From JAKAGZ01 sp035266865 (GTDB taxonomy: Bacteria > Bacteroidota > Ignavibacteria > Ignavibacteriales > Ignavibacteriaceae), in the NCBI GenBank assembly GCA_035266865.1, contig DATFMR010000032.1, positions 11,005-75,004 of the forward strand: a DNA stretch of 64,000 bases, in the 5' to 3' direction. The notes beneath the pieces were generated by a model that saw only the letters and a list, made by a program, of their open reading frames with translations, was not told the DNA's origin and ran no database searches. The position numbers were made by a program, and so were the translations under genes. Positions 18,263 through 27,105 of this stretch are shown here, piece by piece (position 1 is the stretch's first letter; the number at the start of each line of letters is the position of its first letter).

Positions 18263-18739
18263 TCAACTTTTTTGTTTCTCTTTAAAAAGATTGTCCAGGT
18301 ATTCCTGGAAATTTCCGCTGTAATTTTTCCGGTTGCCCTCCCATGAAAGATAGGGCTTCTTTTTTGTCTCTGAAATAAACCAGTTATTCCAGCTATTCCA
18401 ATTTTCCTTTCCCAAAATTCCTTCATGATAATAATACCAGGCCGATTCCCAGCTGTCATAAAATATATGCTCAAATGCCCAGTATTTTAATCTCTCTTCA
18501 CGGGTTAATTTTTTGGGATTATCAGATGCTTTCAAAATAAGCCTGGCTATATCAGAATTTTCAATTACAAGGTGGTCCATATCCAGCATCCTGTTATAAA
18601 TAATATTTTCAACATCTCTGTTTGTTAAAGTATTAGACCTCTGAAATTCATTAACGGCATAAAGGAGTGAAATTACGATTGCTACTGAAGAAACTATTTC
18701 GGCAATTGAAACAATAGTAATTAAATTAGGCTTTTTCAT
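18263..18739 (-). CDS. Membrane-anchored protein of unknown function
   Basis: The protein has 158 residues: MKKPN, then one hydrophobic helix (about residues 8-30), then a soluble, Trp/Tyr-rich helical domain (SWESAWYYYHEG, WNSWNNWF). The layout resembles uncharacterised single-span proteins with EFQRSN following the helix; I assign no named family. An AGGAGGC site (revcomp of 18747-18753) lies before the ATG. It converges with gpmI. Confidence 0.7.
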   Translation of the reverse strand: MKKPNLITIVSIAEIVSSVAIVISLLYAVNEFQRSNTLTNRDVENIIYNRMLDMDHLVIENSDIARLILKASDNPKKLTREERLKYWAFEHIFYDSWESAWYYYHEGILGKENWNSWNNWFISETKKKPYLSWEGNRKNYSGNFQEYLDNLFKEKQKS

Positions 18740-18798
18740 TTTCTGCCTCCTATCTTTTAAAAATTGTAATATTGGTAAATTTGTTTATGCCTTAATCT

Positions 18799-18930
18799 CT
18801 ATGCCGCATCTTTGACGTAGAACTTCTTTATCAAACCGGGAAATTCCAAAAACTGTGGCTTTCTTTAATTTGCCCTTCGCAACAGTTCTTCTGTGTTTAG
18901 ATTATATTTAGCTCTAACACTAAAACAACA
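18799..18930 (-). pseudogene. Remnant of an alpha/beta-barrel monooxygenase-like gene
   Basis: Reading the minus strand from 18930 gives VRAKYNLNTEELLRRAN, a stop, then RKPQFLEFPGLIKKFYVKD and a second stop at 18799. The EELLRRA..RKPQF.EFPGLI.KFY pattern looks like the start of small dimeric alpha/beta-barrel (ABM/YdhR-like) proteins. The first stop falls where a Glu codon would be one base away. The remaining two thirds of such a gene are absent. I take it as a decayed fragment; similarity is judged by eye. Confidence 0.4.
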
Positions 18931-18993
18931 GTCATTACTGACTTATATTAATATTTTTCTTGAAATAGAAAATATAATAGCAAATTGAAAGGA

Positions 18994-19071
18994 AATATTG
19001 AAGCAATAATTTTGAATTTGCTCGGTTACGAAAAAGTAGAAGATTTTAATGAATCTTTGGTAAAGTTTTAG
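18994..19071 (+). pseudogene. Duplicated 3' end of a gpmI-type gene
   Basis: Frame +1 from 18994 reads NIEAIILNLLGYEKVEDFNE and then SLVKF-stop, matching the last 26 residues of the gpmI gene at 16612-18237 with a handful of substitutions. A 34-nt stretch is identical (18178-18211 versus 19012-19045). Upstream codons run only to a TGA at 18961 without a start. This is the tail of a lost paralogue or of a partial duplication. Confidence 0.8.
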
Positions 19072-19101
19072 GCAGAAAACGGGTTGTAACTAGTTACAGT
19101 A

Positions 19102-19668
19102 TTATTTTTGTGCCAGTATGCCGTAATGGTATGGCGGAAAATCTAAGGGGTATTTGATAATTGAAAACGCGCTTTTAACAAGCAAACTTTTTAGCTCTTC
19201 CGGTTTTGGTCTGATATGCATACCCGGACCTCTCGGAGTAGTCGGGTCATAATTCCAGTGAATTACACCAACCTTCGCGCCGGTTTTTAGTATCCTGAAT
19301 GATTCATTAAGAATAGCAGGTGATTCCTCAGCGTGCAAAATATTAAATAACATAACATAATCTGCTTCTTCATTTTGCAAACCACTTCCTTCAGAAATAA
19401 AATCTTTATTGAGCAATTTAACATTGCGGATATTATTTAATTTAAGCTTAGCCGTAAGATTTTCAGTTAGTGCTTTTTCAATATCAAACGCGTAAAGTGT
19501 GCCGTTTATTCTTTTACTGGAAGGAATTGTGAAAGTACCGTAACCGAAACCAAATTCTATTAAATTATTAACTCTGTCATTAATTTCCAGTGCGTCCAAT
19601 ATTTCTTCAACATCGAAGAAATTTGCCCATATTTTTTCTTCGGGCATTCCACTTTCCCTGGCTTTCAT
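19102..19668 (-). CDS. Small class I SAM-dependent methyltransferase
   Basis: The protein has 188 residues: NLIEFGFGYGTFTIPSSK (SAM-binding motif, with EFGFG in place of the usual DxGxG), LYAFDIEKAL (acidic loop), ADYVMLFNILHAEE and FRILKTGAKVGVIHWNYDP, a Methyltransf_11/UbiE-like order. The substrate is unknown and there is no operon partner; the flanks are a non-coding stretch and a lipoprotein gene. Confidence 0.82.
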   Translation of the reverse strand: MKARESGMPEEKIWANFFDVEEILDALEINDRVNNLIEFGFGYGTFTIPSSKRINGTLYAFDIEKALTENLTAKLKLNNIRNVKLLNKDFISEGSGLQNEEADYVMLFNILHAEESPAILNESFRILKTGAKVGVIHWNYDPTTPRGPGMHIRPKPEELKSLLVKSAFSIIKYPLDFPPYHYGILAQK

Positions 19669-19726
19669 ATTTTTTTATTTAATTTTACAAGTGCAGAAGG
19701 TATCTTTAAGCGATTTGGATTAGTTA

Positions 19727-20131
19727 CTAATAACCAGTTGCAACAAAAGTTCCTTTGTTATCAAGGCCTACAATACTCGAATGATACCATTGACCCTTGA
19801 TTGACATACCATCAAAATTTCCCAAAAGGACTGTGTTTTTATCAACAAAATCAGGATTCAAATTAATATTAACTTTCATATCATTTATTAATCCAGTCAA
19901 TTTGCCGTTTTGACCATTTTGCAAAATCCAACTACCAATCAAATCAGTATTATTGGTTTGAGTTAACTTAATTGTACCATTTAATGGGTTGGCACCCAGC
20001 GAATCTAACAGTACTATTTCCCCTATGAATTGACCATCGGGATTGCCAATGATATTTGAATTTGAGTCATTACAAGAATAGAGTTGAAAAACTGCAAAAG
20101 TAAATAAAAATATGATAAGAATTTTTTTCAT
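19727..20131 (-). CDS. Predicted lipoprotein, unknown function
   Basis: A 134-residue protein with a lipoprotein signal peptide: MKKILIIFLFTFAVFQLYSC, Cys20 at the lipobox (LYSC). The mature part is small, beta-rich and Gly/Asn-rich (GSWILQNGQNGKLTG, GQWYHSS), resembling lipocalin-like or heme-binding-like small barrels, but no family can be assigned. The 255 bp between it and the divergent PorV-like gene is AT-rich and presumably holds both promoters. Confidence 0.72.
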   Translation of the reverse strand: MKKILIIFLFTFAVFQLYSCNDSNSNIIGNPDGQFIGEIVLLDSLGANPLNGTIKLTQTNNTDLIGSWILQNGQNGKLTGLINDMKVNINLNPDFVDKNTVLLGNFDGMSIKGQWYHSSIVGLDNKGTFVATGY

Positions 20132-20386
20132 TAGTTATCCTTTTTACATGTTGTCGCTGTTGACATCCATCGGATTGAAACAACAAAAATATAGATCATT
20201 AAAAAATAAAGTGCAACAGATTTTAATTTATTCTAAAAAGTCAAGCTTTCCAACATTTAACTAGCAACCCAAGGTCATTAATTGCCCCATAGTTAAAATC
20301 AATAAATGTCTTGATTTTATACCGTGTTTTATCAATATTTTTTTTGTAATTTTAACTTCAATAAAGTCGTTTGAGGGAGCTTTAAC

Positions 20387-21424
20387 TTGATTAACCGAAA
20401 ATATCTTCTTTTACCTGCACTATTAATATTATCTGTATTCCAGTTAAAAGCGCAAACTACATTTGGTAAATATGCCGGTGAGTTTATGGCTATCGGTGTA
20501 GGAGGAAGAGCTCTGGGAATGGGCGGTGCTTACGTAGCTGCTGCAAACGATGTTACTGCCGGGTATTATAATCCTGCCGGACTTATCAATATAAACTATC
20601 CTGAAATTGCTTTGATGCACGAAGAGAGATTCGGTACGCTGGTAAATTACGATTACGCCGCTGTTGCAATTCCTTATGGAACTGATATGAGTTTCGGTTT
20701 GAGCATTATGCGTTTGGGAATTGATGGAATTCCGGACACAAGAAATGCACTTGTTGATGCTAACGGCGACGGAGTTCTGGACATTCGTGATGACAGGCTC
20801 GATTACAGCAGGATAACCGAATTCAGTAACCAGGACTGGGCAGTTTATTTTTCATTCGCAAAAAGACATTCCGATAATTTTACATACGGCGCAAGCGTTA
20901 AAATTATAAGAAGAGTATTAGCTGAGTATGGTGCAACCGGAATCGGGTTTGATATTGGCGCACAATATAGGCCGATGGAAAATCTTTATCTTGGCGCAAA
21001 TATTCAGGATGTAACAACTACATTGGTGGCGTGGAGTACCGGCAGGAATGAGCTGGTTTCACCTACTGTAAAAATAGGGGCAGCTTATCGATTTGAATTT
21101 CTAGGCGGTTCATTTTTGCCCGCTATGGATGCCGATATAAGATTTGAAAACAGGCAGTATGCTTCAAATTTCTTTATAGGTCCTGTCAGTTTTAATTTCC
21201 ACACGGGGCTTGAATATAACTTTAAGAATATTTTTATGGTGCGCGCAGGTTACAGTGATGTGAATCAAATTACAATCGGTGCCGGTGTAAAATTGCCAAA
21301 ATTAAATATTGATTATTCCTTTGCCAAGTTCAGCGGATCAGCAGAGGAAACTCTTGGCGATACTCACAGAATTTCTTTAACACTTACTCTTGAACAGCCA
21401 AAGTTTTTAAGAGACGGGCAGTAA
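20387..21424 (+). CDS. PorV/PorQ-family outer membrane beta-barrel protein
   Basis: The protein has 345 residues with a signal peptide ending near LKAQ. It is followed by the PorV/PorQ (UPF0164) signature GEFMAIGVGGRALGMGGAYV...NDVTAGYYNPAGL. The rest alternates beta strands typical of a FadL-like barrel. PorV works with the type IX secretion system, but many paralogues exist outside it. It starts with TTG (20387) preceded by GAGGGAG, a strong ribosome binding site. A TGTCATT repeat follows the stop. Confidence 0.9.
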   Translation: MINRKYLLLPALLILSVFQLKAQTTFGKYAGEFMAIGVGGRALGMGGAYVAAANDVTAGYYNPAGLININYPEIALMHEERFGTLVNYDYAAVAIPYGTDMSFGLSIMRLGIDGIPDTRNALVDANGDGVLDIRDDRLDYSRITEFSNQDWAVYFSFAKRHSDNFTYGASVKIIRRVLAEYGATGIGFDIGAQYRPMENLYLGANIQDVTTTLVAWSTGRNELVSPTVKIGAAYRFEFLGGSFLPAMDADIRFENRQYASNFFIGPVSFNFHTGLEYNFKNIFMVRAGYSDVNQITIGAGVKLPKLNIDYSFAKFSGSAEETLGDTHRISLTLTLEQPKFLRDGQ

Positions 21425-21439
21425 TTGAAATTTTAGTAA

Positions 21440-21507
21440 TTGTCATTCCGGACCTGATCCGGAATCTAATTCATTACAGGGAATACTGAACAAGTTTAGT
21501 ATGACAA
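21440..21507. repeat. TGTCATTCCGGA-type palindromic extragenic repeat
   Basis: TTGTCAT (21440-21446) and ATGACAA (21501-21507) form the ends, and TCCGGA...TCCGGA forms an inner stem at about 21447-21462. It belongs to the same general family as the element at 14181-14275 but with a different core. It sits just after the PorV-like gene and could act as a terminator or stabilising hairpin. Confidence 0.65.
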
Positions 21508-21584
21508 TCAAACTGATTGATCTAATATTAACCAACCACTTAAAACTTTTACATCAGTATCTTTTATTAAAGAGGGTTAATTAA

Positions 21585-21618
21585 TTTCCGAACCTCACAA
21601 AACTGAAAGGTTCGGAAA
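21585..21618 (-). terminator. Hairpin downstream of the TlpA-like gene
   Basis: TTTCCGAACCT (21585-21595) and AGGTTCGGAAA (21608-21618) are exact reverse complements with a 12-nt loop. It starts 9 bp beyond the stop of the minus-strand thioredoxin gene. The following minus-strand bases (TTAATTAACC) are only moderately U-rich, so efficiency is uncertain. Confidence 0.6.
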
Positions 21619-21626
21619 TATATCTA

Positions 21627-22178
21627 TCAAGATTTGCTAATTAGCTTATTAATTATATTGGCATAATTATCAACGTTCTGCAATCCTACAAACGAAGTTA
21701 CAATTTCTCCTTTCTGATTTATTACAAAAGAAGTTGGTATAGCCTGAATATCTCCGTAATTATGAACTACTTCATTATTGCCATAAACAATCGGGTAATT
21801 AATTCCGAATTCTTTTACAAAGGGTTCAACATCAGAGCGAGTATCAGTATCTAGTGAAATTCCAATTACAACAAGTTCATCTTTGTAATTTTTTTGTAAT
21901 TGAACAAGATCTGGTATCCCTCTTCTGCAAGGGCCGCACCAGGTTGCCCAAAAGTCTACAATAACAACTTTGCCCCTGTAATCGGATAATTTTACATTAT
22001 TCCCCTGAGTCGTCTCCAATTCAAAATCAGGTGCTTTTTCAGAAGATGAATTGTTGGAAACTTTGGCTGTATTTGTGTTTTTACCAGAATCTTTATTTTC
22101 ATTTGCATTTTTATTTGCACACCCAATAATTGTTACAGACGCAAAAACAAGTAATGTAATAAATGATTTTAATCTCAT
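21627..22178 (-). CDS. TlpA/ResA-like thioredoxin lipoprotein
   Basis: The protein has 183 residues. A lipoprotein signal ends at IIGC (Cys19), followed by an Asn/Ser/Lys-rich linker to about residue 50. The AhpC/TSA-redoxin fold has GKVVIVDFWATWCGPCRRG with the WCGPC active site, cis-Pro region IPTSFVINQKGEI and FVGLQN at the end. It should act at the membrane on the periplasmic side as a disulfide reductase, e.g. for cytochrome c or envelope proteins. It lies 23 bp after a small membrane protein gene, probably in one operon. Confidence 0.92.
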   Translation of the reverse strand: MRLKSFITLLVFASVTIIGCANKNANENKDSGKNTNTAKVSNNSSSEKAPDFELETTQGNNVKLSDYRGKVVIVDFWATWCGPCRRGIPDLVQLQKNYKDELVVIGISLDTDTRSDVEPFVKEFGINYPIVYGNNEVVHNYGDIQAIPTSFVINQKGEIVTSFVGLQNVDNYANIINKLISKS

Positions 22179-22201
22179 CGAATATCTCCTGTATTTAATA
22201 T

Positions 22202-22420
22202 TTATTGCTGTATTCTTTCAGCAGCAGTTTTGGGATTATAATTTGGCGGATATGGACCATGATCCGGTACGCTCCTTGTATTATTTACTATGAAAAATAT
22301 CAAAAGTATGACTACAATAATAATAGTCCAAATAGTATTTTTATGTTTCGGATTAATTAGATGCTTCTTCTCCTCATTTGGTTTCCCAATCTGCCTTTCT
22401 TTTTTATTTTTCTTTGCCAT
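22202..22420 (-). CDS. Small single-span membrane protein
   Basis: The protein has 72 residues: a Lys-rich cytoplasmic start, one helix (about residues 29-45, WTIIIVVILLIFFIV) and a Pro/Tyr-rich outer tail (PYPPNYNPKTAAERIQQ). By the positive-inside rule the C-terminus faces the periplasm. There is no recognised family. Its position 23 bp upstream of the TlpA-like gene suggests co-expression. Confidence 0.65.
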   Translation of the reverse strand: MAKKNKKERQIGKPNEEKKHLINPKHKNTIWTIIIVVILLIFFIVNNTRSVPDHGPYPPNYNPKTAAERIQQ

Positions 22421-22641
22421 TTTTGCCTGTTTTTTTGAGATGTGACTATAATGTTTTATAAAATTATTACAATTTCACTAATAAATATATATAATAATTT
22501 CCGTAATAATAAGACATAATTATAACACCAATTATGAATTATTTAATATATAGTTAAAAATGAGGTGAATGAATTAGAACGGAATCTTCAGGAATTGACA
22601 GTATAAAGGAGTTATTTCCTTTGTTTATTTTAGAATAGCAT

Positions 22642-22761
22642 TTATCTGTTAATATTTTTCTTTTGTTTCATTTTATAGGCCCAATATGATCCTCCAACTA
22701 AAACTGAGAATGCCCCTCCAACAATTACTACCGCAGAAATAGCAATCTGAGTTAATTCCAT
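22642..22761 (-). CDS. 39-residue single-span membrane protein
   Basis: An ATG at 22761 opens a 39-codon frame ending in TAA at 22642. The product is MELTQIAISAVVIVGGAFSV followed by LVGGSYWAYKMKQKK, i.e. one glycine-rich hydrophobic helix (about residues 5-27) with a basic C-terminal tail. A TTTGGAGTG ribosome binding site is 7-8 nt upstream. The design is typical of small membrane-protein subunits or regulators. It stands alone in a ~590-bp gap; the rest of the gap (22421-22641 and 22762-23010) is AT-rich with no other feature I can support. Confidence 0.6.
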   Translation of the reverse strand: MELTQIAISAVVIVGGAFSVLVGGSYWAYKMKQKKNINR

Positions 22762-23010
22762 TTAGCACTCCAAATTTGATAAGTTGTTAATAATTTAATT
22801 CTTAATAAAACTCAAACGAAAATAATATTTGTGCCTGTCACTTAATTTACTACTTAACTTAACTATGCTGAAGTGGAAAGTAAATTGTTAAACAACTGTT
22901 TTCGACAATATGATAATATGCTCGATTAGAGGCGTAATTGTTCGATAAATGCACACATCGTAATTTTTAAAATGAAAGTAGTAAAAACAATTAAAGAGTT
23001 TCTATATTTA

Positions 23011-23703
23011 TTATAGCTTAATGTCCTTATTAGAAGGGTATATTGTTTTAATATCAGATTTTAGGAATTGGTTGCCTGTAGAAGCATTTTCATTCAGCCA
23101 GTGTTTAAGGTCTATTTCTGTATCGATATCATTTAGGACAGTCAACTTTGCAGATTTTAATTTATTTTGTTCAATTTTGTTAAGAGTTTCAGCATATACC
23201 TCATCAGTACTCCATATTATATCTTCAAATAGAAAATTATGTATTTTTTTCATGCCGAGCAGATAATAACCTCCATCTGCTGATGGACCAATTACAATTT
23301 CCGTTTTAGATAATTTATCAAATGCATCCTTGATTAAATTTGCAGATAGGTCGGGAAGATCGGTTCCTATAACTAGGACCTGCTCAAATCCATCTTTAAA
23401 TATTTTATTAAATGCATTCTTCATTCTTTCCCCCAGATTATTTCCCGTTTGGGCATAGGTTATGAAATCAGAACCGACCCATTTTCTAATTTTATCTTTT
23501 TCTGATTCTTCCGAATAGAATAAATATTTTGCAATATTATTATCAGGAATCTTTTTTATTTCAGCAAAAGTATGTTCAGCGCAGATTTTATAGAAATTAG
23601 CAGCAAATTCATTCCCGGTTGTTCTTGCCAGTCGTGTTTTTACATTACCTGCTTGTGGATATTTGGCAAAAATTATAATTGCATTTTTAATTTGTTTAAT
23701 CAT
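23011..23703 (-). CDS. DUF2064 / TIGR04282-family nucleotidyl- or glycosyltransferase
   Basis: The 230-residue GT-A-like protein has IIFAKYPQAGNVKTRLA at the start (the usual KxPxxGxVKTRLA), then TYAQTGNNLGERMKNAF, VLVIGTDLPDLSANLI and IGPSADGGYYLLGM. This family (DUF2064) is linked to arsenosugar and other sugar-nucleotide pathways; the exact reaction here is unknown. Its start overlaps the end of the upstream GT2 gene by 8 bp, and the pair is commonly found together. Confidence 0.88.
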   Translation of the reverse strand: MIKQIKNAIIIFAKYPQAGNVKTRLARTTGNEFAANFYKICAEHTFAEIKKIPDNNIAKYLFYSEESEKDKIRKWVGSDFITYAQTGNNLGERMKNAFNKIFKDGFEQVLVIGTDLPDLSANLIKDAFDKLSKTEIVIGPSADGGYYLLGMKKIHNFLFEDIIWSTDEVYAETLNKIEQNKLKSAKLTVLNDIDTEIDLKHWLNENASTGNQFLKSDIKTIYPSNKDIKL

Positions 23704-24382
23704 GCAATGCTTCGATAAAAATTGTCTTTATAATAATAACGCTTGCCATTATTGTTCCCCTGAAAGTGCCGGTCACTTTGGATTTACCTATTCTTTTTCT
23801 ATAACTAACCGGTACTTCCAGAATAGATAATTTATGCTTTAAAGCCTTTATCTGCATCTCAACTGTCCAACCAAACCATTTGTCTTTCATGTTGAGTTCT
23901 AAAAGTTTCTCCATTTTTATTGCACGAAATGGACCTAGGTCAGTGTAGCTAAATCTCCAGAATAATCTAATTAATAATCCTGCAATAATGCTTCCAATTC
24001 TTGATTGAATTGGAAGCGCTCCCTTTTCACGTTTTCCAAGAACCCTGCTTCCAATTACAAAATCATATTGCCCATTAATTATGGGATCAGTTAATAAATT
24101 CATTTCCTCCGGAAAATCACTTGAATCTCCATCTATAAAGACTATCAAATCAATATTTTTGTTTCTCAGGTAATCGATTCCAGTTAAGCAGGAAGCACCA
24201 TAGCCCTGAAATTTTTCGATGAGTACAATTGCTCCTGCCTTTTCTGCAACCTCAGCTGTCCGGTCAGTTGAATTGTTATTTACTACAACTATTTCAGAAA
24301 CCAGATGTACTGGAATTTCAGATATTACTTTCCCAATGGATTTTTCTTCATTATATGCGGGAATAATAACGGCTATTTTCAT
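23696..24382 (-). CDS. Glycosyltransferase family 2 (DPM1-like)
   Basis: This 228-residue GT-A protein has VIIPAYNEEKSIGKVI, IVVVNNNSTDRTAEVA and IVFIDGDSSDFPEEM (metal-binding Asp). The middle part FWRFSYTDLGPFRAIKMEKL is typical of dolichyl-phosphate mannosyltransferase-like bacterial enzymes. There are no long membrane anchors. It is translationally coupled (8-bp overlap) to the DUF2064 gene, suggesting one small glycoconjugate pathway. Confidence 0.9.
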   Translation of the reverse strand: MKIAVIIPAYNEEKSIGKVISEIPVHLVSEIVVVNNNSTDRTAEVAEKAGAIVLIEKFQGYGASCLTGIDYLRNKNIDLIVFIDGDSSDFPEEMNLLTDPIINGQYDFVIGSRVLGKREKGALPIQSRIGSIIAGLLIRLFWRFSYTDLGPFRAIKMEKLLELNMKDKWFGWTVEMQIKALKHKLSILEVPVSYRKRIGKSKVTGTFRGTIMASVIIIKTIFIEALHD

Positions 24383-24437
24383 ATAAAATTATTTAAGGAT
24401 AATGATCCAGAATTTTAAAATGCAGATTTAGTTTCAA

Positions 24438-25910
24438 TTATTTAGCGGAAAATATATGGGCTCTGAGATTTTTCAGTTCAACGAACAAACCGATTTTTTT
24501 TATTTCTTCTACTGAACGAATATATGTGTCATTCGATAGATGGTCTATTAAAGTAATTTTGTCCTTATCCGTATTTAAATCAAATTTAAGACGGCATTGT
24601 GAAGTAACATTGGAATAATTAATAACTATAATCCATTTCTCATTATCAAGCATCCATTCGTAGGCAAATATATCTTCAAAAGAATAATTGTTCCCGCCGG
24701 TTGATATGGGATAAAGTTTGTTAAACTGTCCTTCCCTGAATACTTTATTGTTGGTAATGTTAAGTATCTTATCGTAAAATTTTTGAATTTTAATTGAAGC
24801 TTTTTCAACTGGTTCTTTCCCCATTTGAACGGGGAGCTTAATTTTTTTTCCTTCAAACTGTCCATCAAAATAAAGTTTCATCCCGGGTATTGTGCTCATC
24901 AGTATAGCAGAAGTTAATGATCTTCGTTCACCGAATTTAATAACTGCTCTTTGTTCGTCATGATTTTCAAGGAACCTGGCTGATTTTAACTGGTAATCCA
25001 TATCTGCATCCAGGTGAAGTTTAACGCCCTCAATGTCATTCGCAGCCAGCCTGTCAGTAAATCTTTTATCATAAGTAAAATCAAAACCAATTTTTTGTAA
25101 GTCCCATTCAAGATCCCAATAAGCTTCAGCCAGAAAGATAAATTCAGGTGACCTTTTTTTTATTGTTTTTATTGCTTCACTCCAGAACTCAGCTTTTGGT
25201 TTTTGAATATTAAACTTTTTCAAAACGCCAACCCAGTTATTGCTAAAGACATTATTCAGCGGAAGCATAGCCATATCGCATCTTACGCCGTCACAAATTT
25301 CTGCGATATCAAGCAAAATATTTGTCATAAAGTCTCTTGTGCACTGGTTAAAATAATTTAGTTGAATAGTGTCAGTCCAGGCAGGGAAAAAAGGATCTTT
25401 GCCGTGTGCAAAAATATTATTGATTTTCTGGTCGGGCCTAAAAAATGTGAGCGGATCATTTCTCAAAGATTCTTCATCTCCACCAAGAAATATTTCAGGA
25501 TTACTTTTTATTAATCTTGTGGCAGAACTGAAATGATTTACAACAAAATCAAAGAATAATTTTAGCCCGAATTTATTTAATTGATCACGTAGCTTTTTAA
25601 TGTCATCCAGATCTCCGAACATACTATTAATTTCATACGTATCAATGGAATAGGGTGATCCAATAATATCTTCTTTATTCCAGTTATTAACTGCATTATT
25701 ATAGGAAGAGGCAAGGTCCGGAGTGAAACAGCATTTATCTATCGTTTGTGGTGTGGTTTTCCAGATACCCATCATCCAGATAATATTTATTCCTTTATCA
25801 GCTAACTCTTTAAAGTAGTTATCCGGAATTTCTGAAATCTTTAAATTTTCACCGAATCGTTTAATCCAAATTCTTGAATTTATTTCATAAAGTTTTGGAT
25901 TAAGAAGCAT
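24438..25910 (-). CDS. Glycoside hydrolase family 13 (alpha-amylase-like) enzyme
   Basis: The protein has 490 residues and no signal peptide, so it is cytosolic. The four GH13 regions are visible: LFFDFVVNHFS (I), GVRCDMAMLP (II, nucleophile Asp), FLAEAYWDLEW (III, acid/base Glu) and ENHDEQRAVI (IV). The early region RIWIKRFGE and the loop around MGIWKTTP are also family-like. It probably hydrolyses or transfers alpha-glucans or a small alpha-glucoside; specificity cannot be called. Confidence 0.9.
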   Translation of the reverse strand: MLLNPKLYEINSRIWIKRFGENLKISEIPDNYFKELADKGINIIWMMGIWKTTPQTIDKCCFTPDLASSYNNAVNNWNKEDIIGSPYSIDTYEINSMFGDLDDIKKLRDQLNKFGLKLFFDFVVNHFSSATRLIKSNPEIFLGGDEESLRNDPLTFFRPDQKINNIFAHGKDPFFPAWTDTIQLNYFNQCTRDFMTNILLDIAEICDGVRCDMAMLPLNNVFSNNWVGVLKKFNIQKPKAEFWSEAIKTIKKRSPEFIFLAEAYWDLEWDLQKIGFDFTYDKRFTDRLAANDIEGVKLHLDADMDYQLKSARFLENHDEQRAVIKFGERRSLTSAILMSTIPGMKLYFDGQFEGKKIKLPVQMGKEPVEKASIKIQKFYDKILNITNNKVFREGQFNKLYPISTGGNNYSFEDIFAYEWMLDNEKWIIVINYSNVTSQCRLKFDLNTDKDKITLIDHLSNDTYIRSVEEIKKIGLFVELKNLRAHIFSAK

Positions 25911-25981
25911 TTAAATTTCCTTAAATATGCGTAGTCTTGTAGCAAAAATTATGTCCTAGTAAATTATAAATTCCGCATGGT

Positions 25982-27031
25982 TTAAAGCCTTGCAATTTTA
26001 TAGTTTTTCAGAGCATAATAAATTTCCTGCGCTGCTGTTTTAATTACTGAAGCAGTCGGAACAGCTAGTAACATTCCTACCACTCCTAATAATTCACTTC
26101 CGGCAAGAATTAATAAAATAATTACAACGGGATGCATATCTACGCTTTTAGAAAAAACATAAGGCTGAACGAAACCATTATCCATTGCATAAATACCAAG
26201 AATTAAAACAATTATAAAGGGTACGTGTGAAAGATCTCCGTATTGGATAATGGAAAACAAGATTGCCGGGATGCCTCCTATAATCGGTCCAAAATATGGT
26301 ACGAGATGTCCAACACCCGAGATAACACCAAGTGGCAATGCATTGTCTATACCTATGAAATAAAATCCCAGTCCGCAGGAAATTCCAACAAAGGTTGCAT
26401 CAAATATCCATCCTCTAACAAATCTACCCATTTGGTAGCCTACTTTTTTTAATATCCAGTATGACATTTCAAAATATTTATTCGGAATAATGTGCATAAT
26501 ACCTTTCTGAATTGTTCGGCTGTCCTTTAGGAAGAAAAATGTTACAAAAGGTACTATTACCAGTATTGCGGCTATAGAAACAATGCTTGTAAATAATGTT
26601 GAAATCTGATCAACTGAATTAACAATTCCTGAAGATATAAATTCTTCAATCTTTGCCGTTAATTCTCCTACTGAGAAAAACGGAAGAAATTTATGTACCT
26701 CATTCTCAAATGCAATTATCTGGTCATGGATAGAATAAACCTGAAGGGCTTCTATCAGTTTATTTAACTGTGTTATAAATTTTGGTATTAGGAAAGAAAA
26801 TGCTAAATAAATTATAAATGAAAAACTGATGAAAACAATAAAGGTAGATGATAGTCTATTAAAACCCTCCTTTTCAAAAAACTTGACAAAAGGTTCAAAT
26901 ATAAAAGCTATCAGAATTGAAATGGCCAAAATAAGGAATAGAGTAGAAAATAAATAAAGTAATGAAACGATTACAAAAGCAGCAAGTATTAAAAGTATTA
27001 TCCAGCTGACTCTTGTATAATTTCTATCCAT
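25982..27031 (-). CDS. AI-2E-type membrane transporter (PerM/YdbI family)
   Basis: This 349-residue protein has eight hydrophobic segments in the PF01594 arrangement: paired N-terminal helices, a soluble segment (residues ~85-135), then GVISGVGHLVPYFGPIIGGIPA and a long final helix set (IILLILAGSELLGVVGMLLAVP). Members include TqsA (autoinducer-2) and Na+/H+ antiporter-like proteins. The substrate cannot be inferred here. Confidence 0.92.
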   Translation of the reverse strand: MDRNYTRVSWIILLILAAFVIVSLLYLFSTLFLILAISILIAFIFEPFVKFFEKEGFNRLSSTFIVFISFSFIIYLAFSFLIPKFITQLNKLIEALQVYSIHDQIIAFENEVHKFLPFFSVGELTAKIEEFISSGIVNSVDQISTLFTSIVSIAAILVIVPFVTFFFLKDSRTIQKGIMHIIPNKYFEMSYWILKKVGYQMGRFVRGWIFDATFVGISCGLGFYFIGIDNALPLGVISGVGHLVPYFGPIIGGIPAILFSIIQYGDLSHVPFIIVLILGIYAMDNGFVQPYVFSKSVDMHPVVIILLILAGSELLGVVGMLLAVPTASVIKTAAQEIYYALKNYKIARL

Positions 27032-27105
27032 TTAATTTTCTTTTAGCTATAAAAATAATTTCTCATCTAAAAATAGATAAAGGACGGATTAAACAAAACA
27101 AAAAT

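Noticed and set aside
18787..18900. Alternative frame with RRTVAKGKLKKATVFGISRF, resembling an IS1595-type transposase piece
   Set aside because: The overlapping frame with RKPQFLEFPGLIKKFYVKD fits a known small-protein pattern better. The transposase resemblance rests on a few residues.
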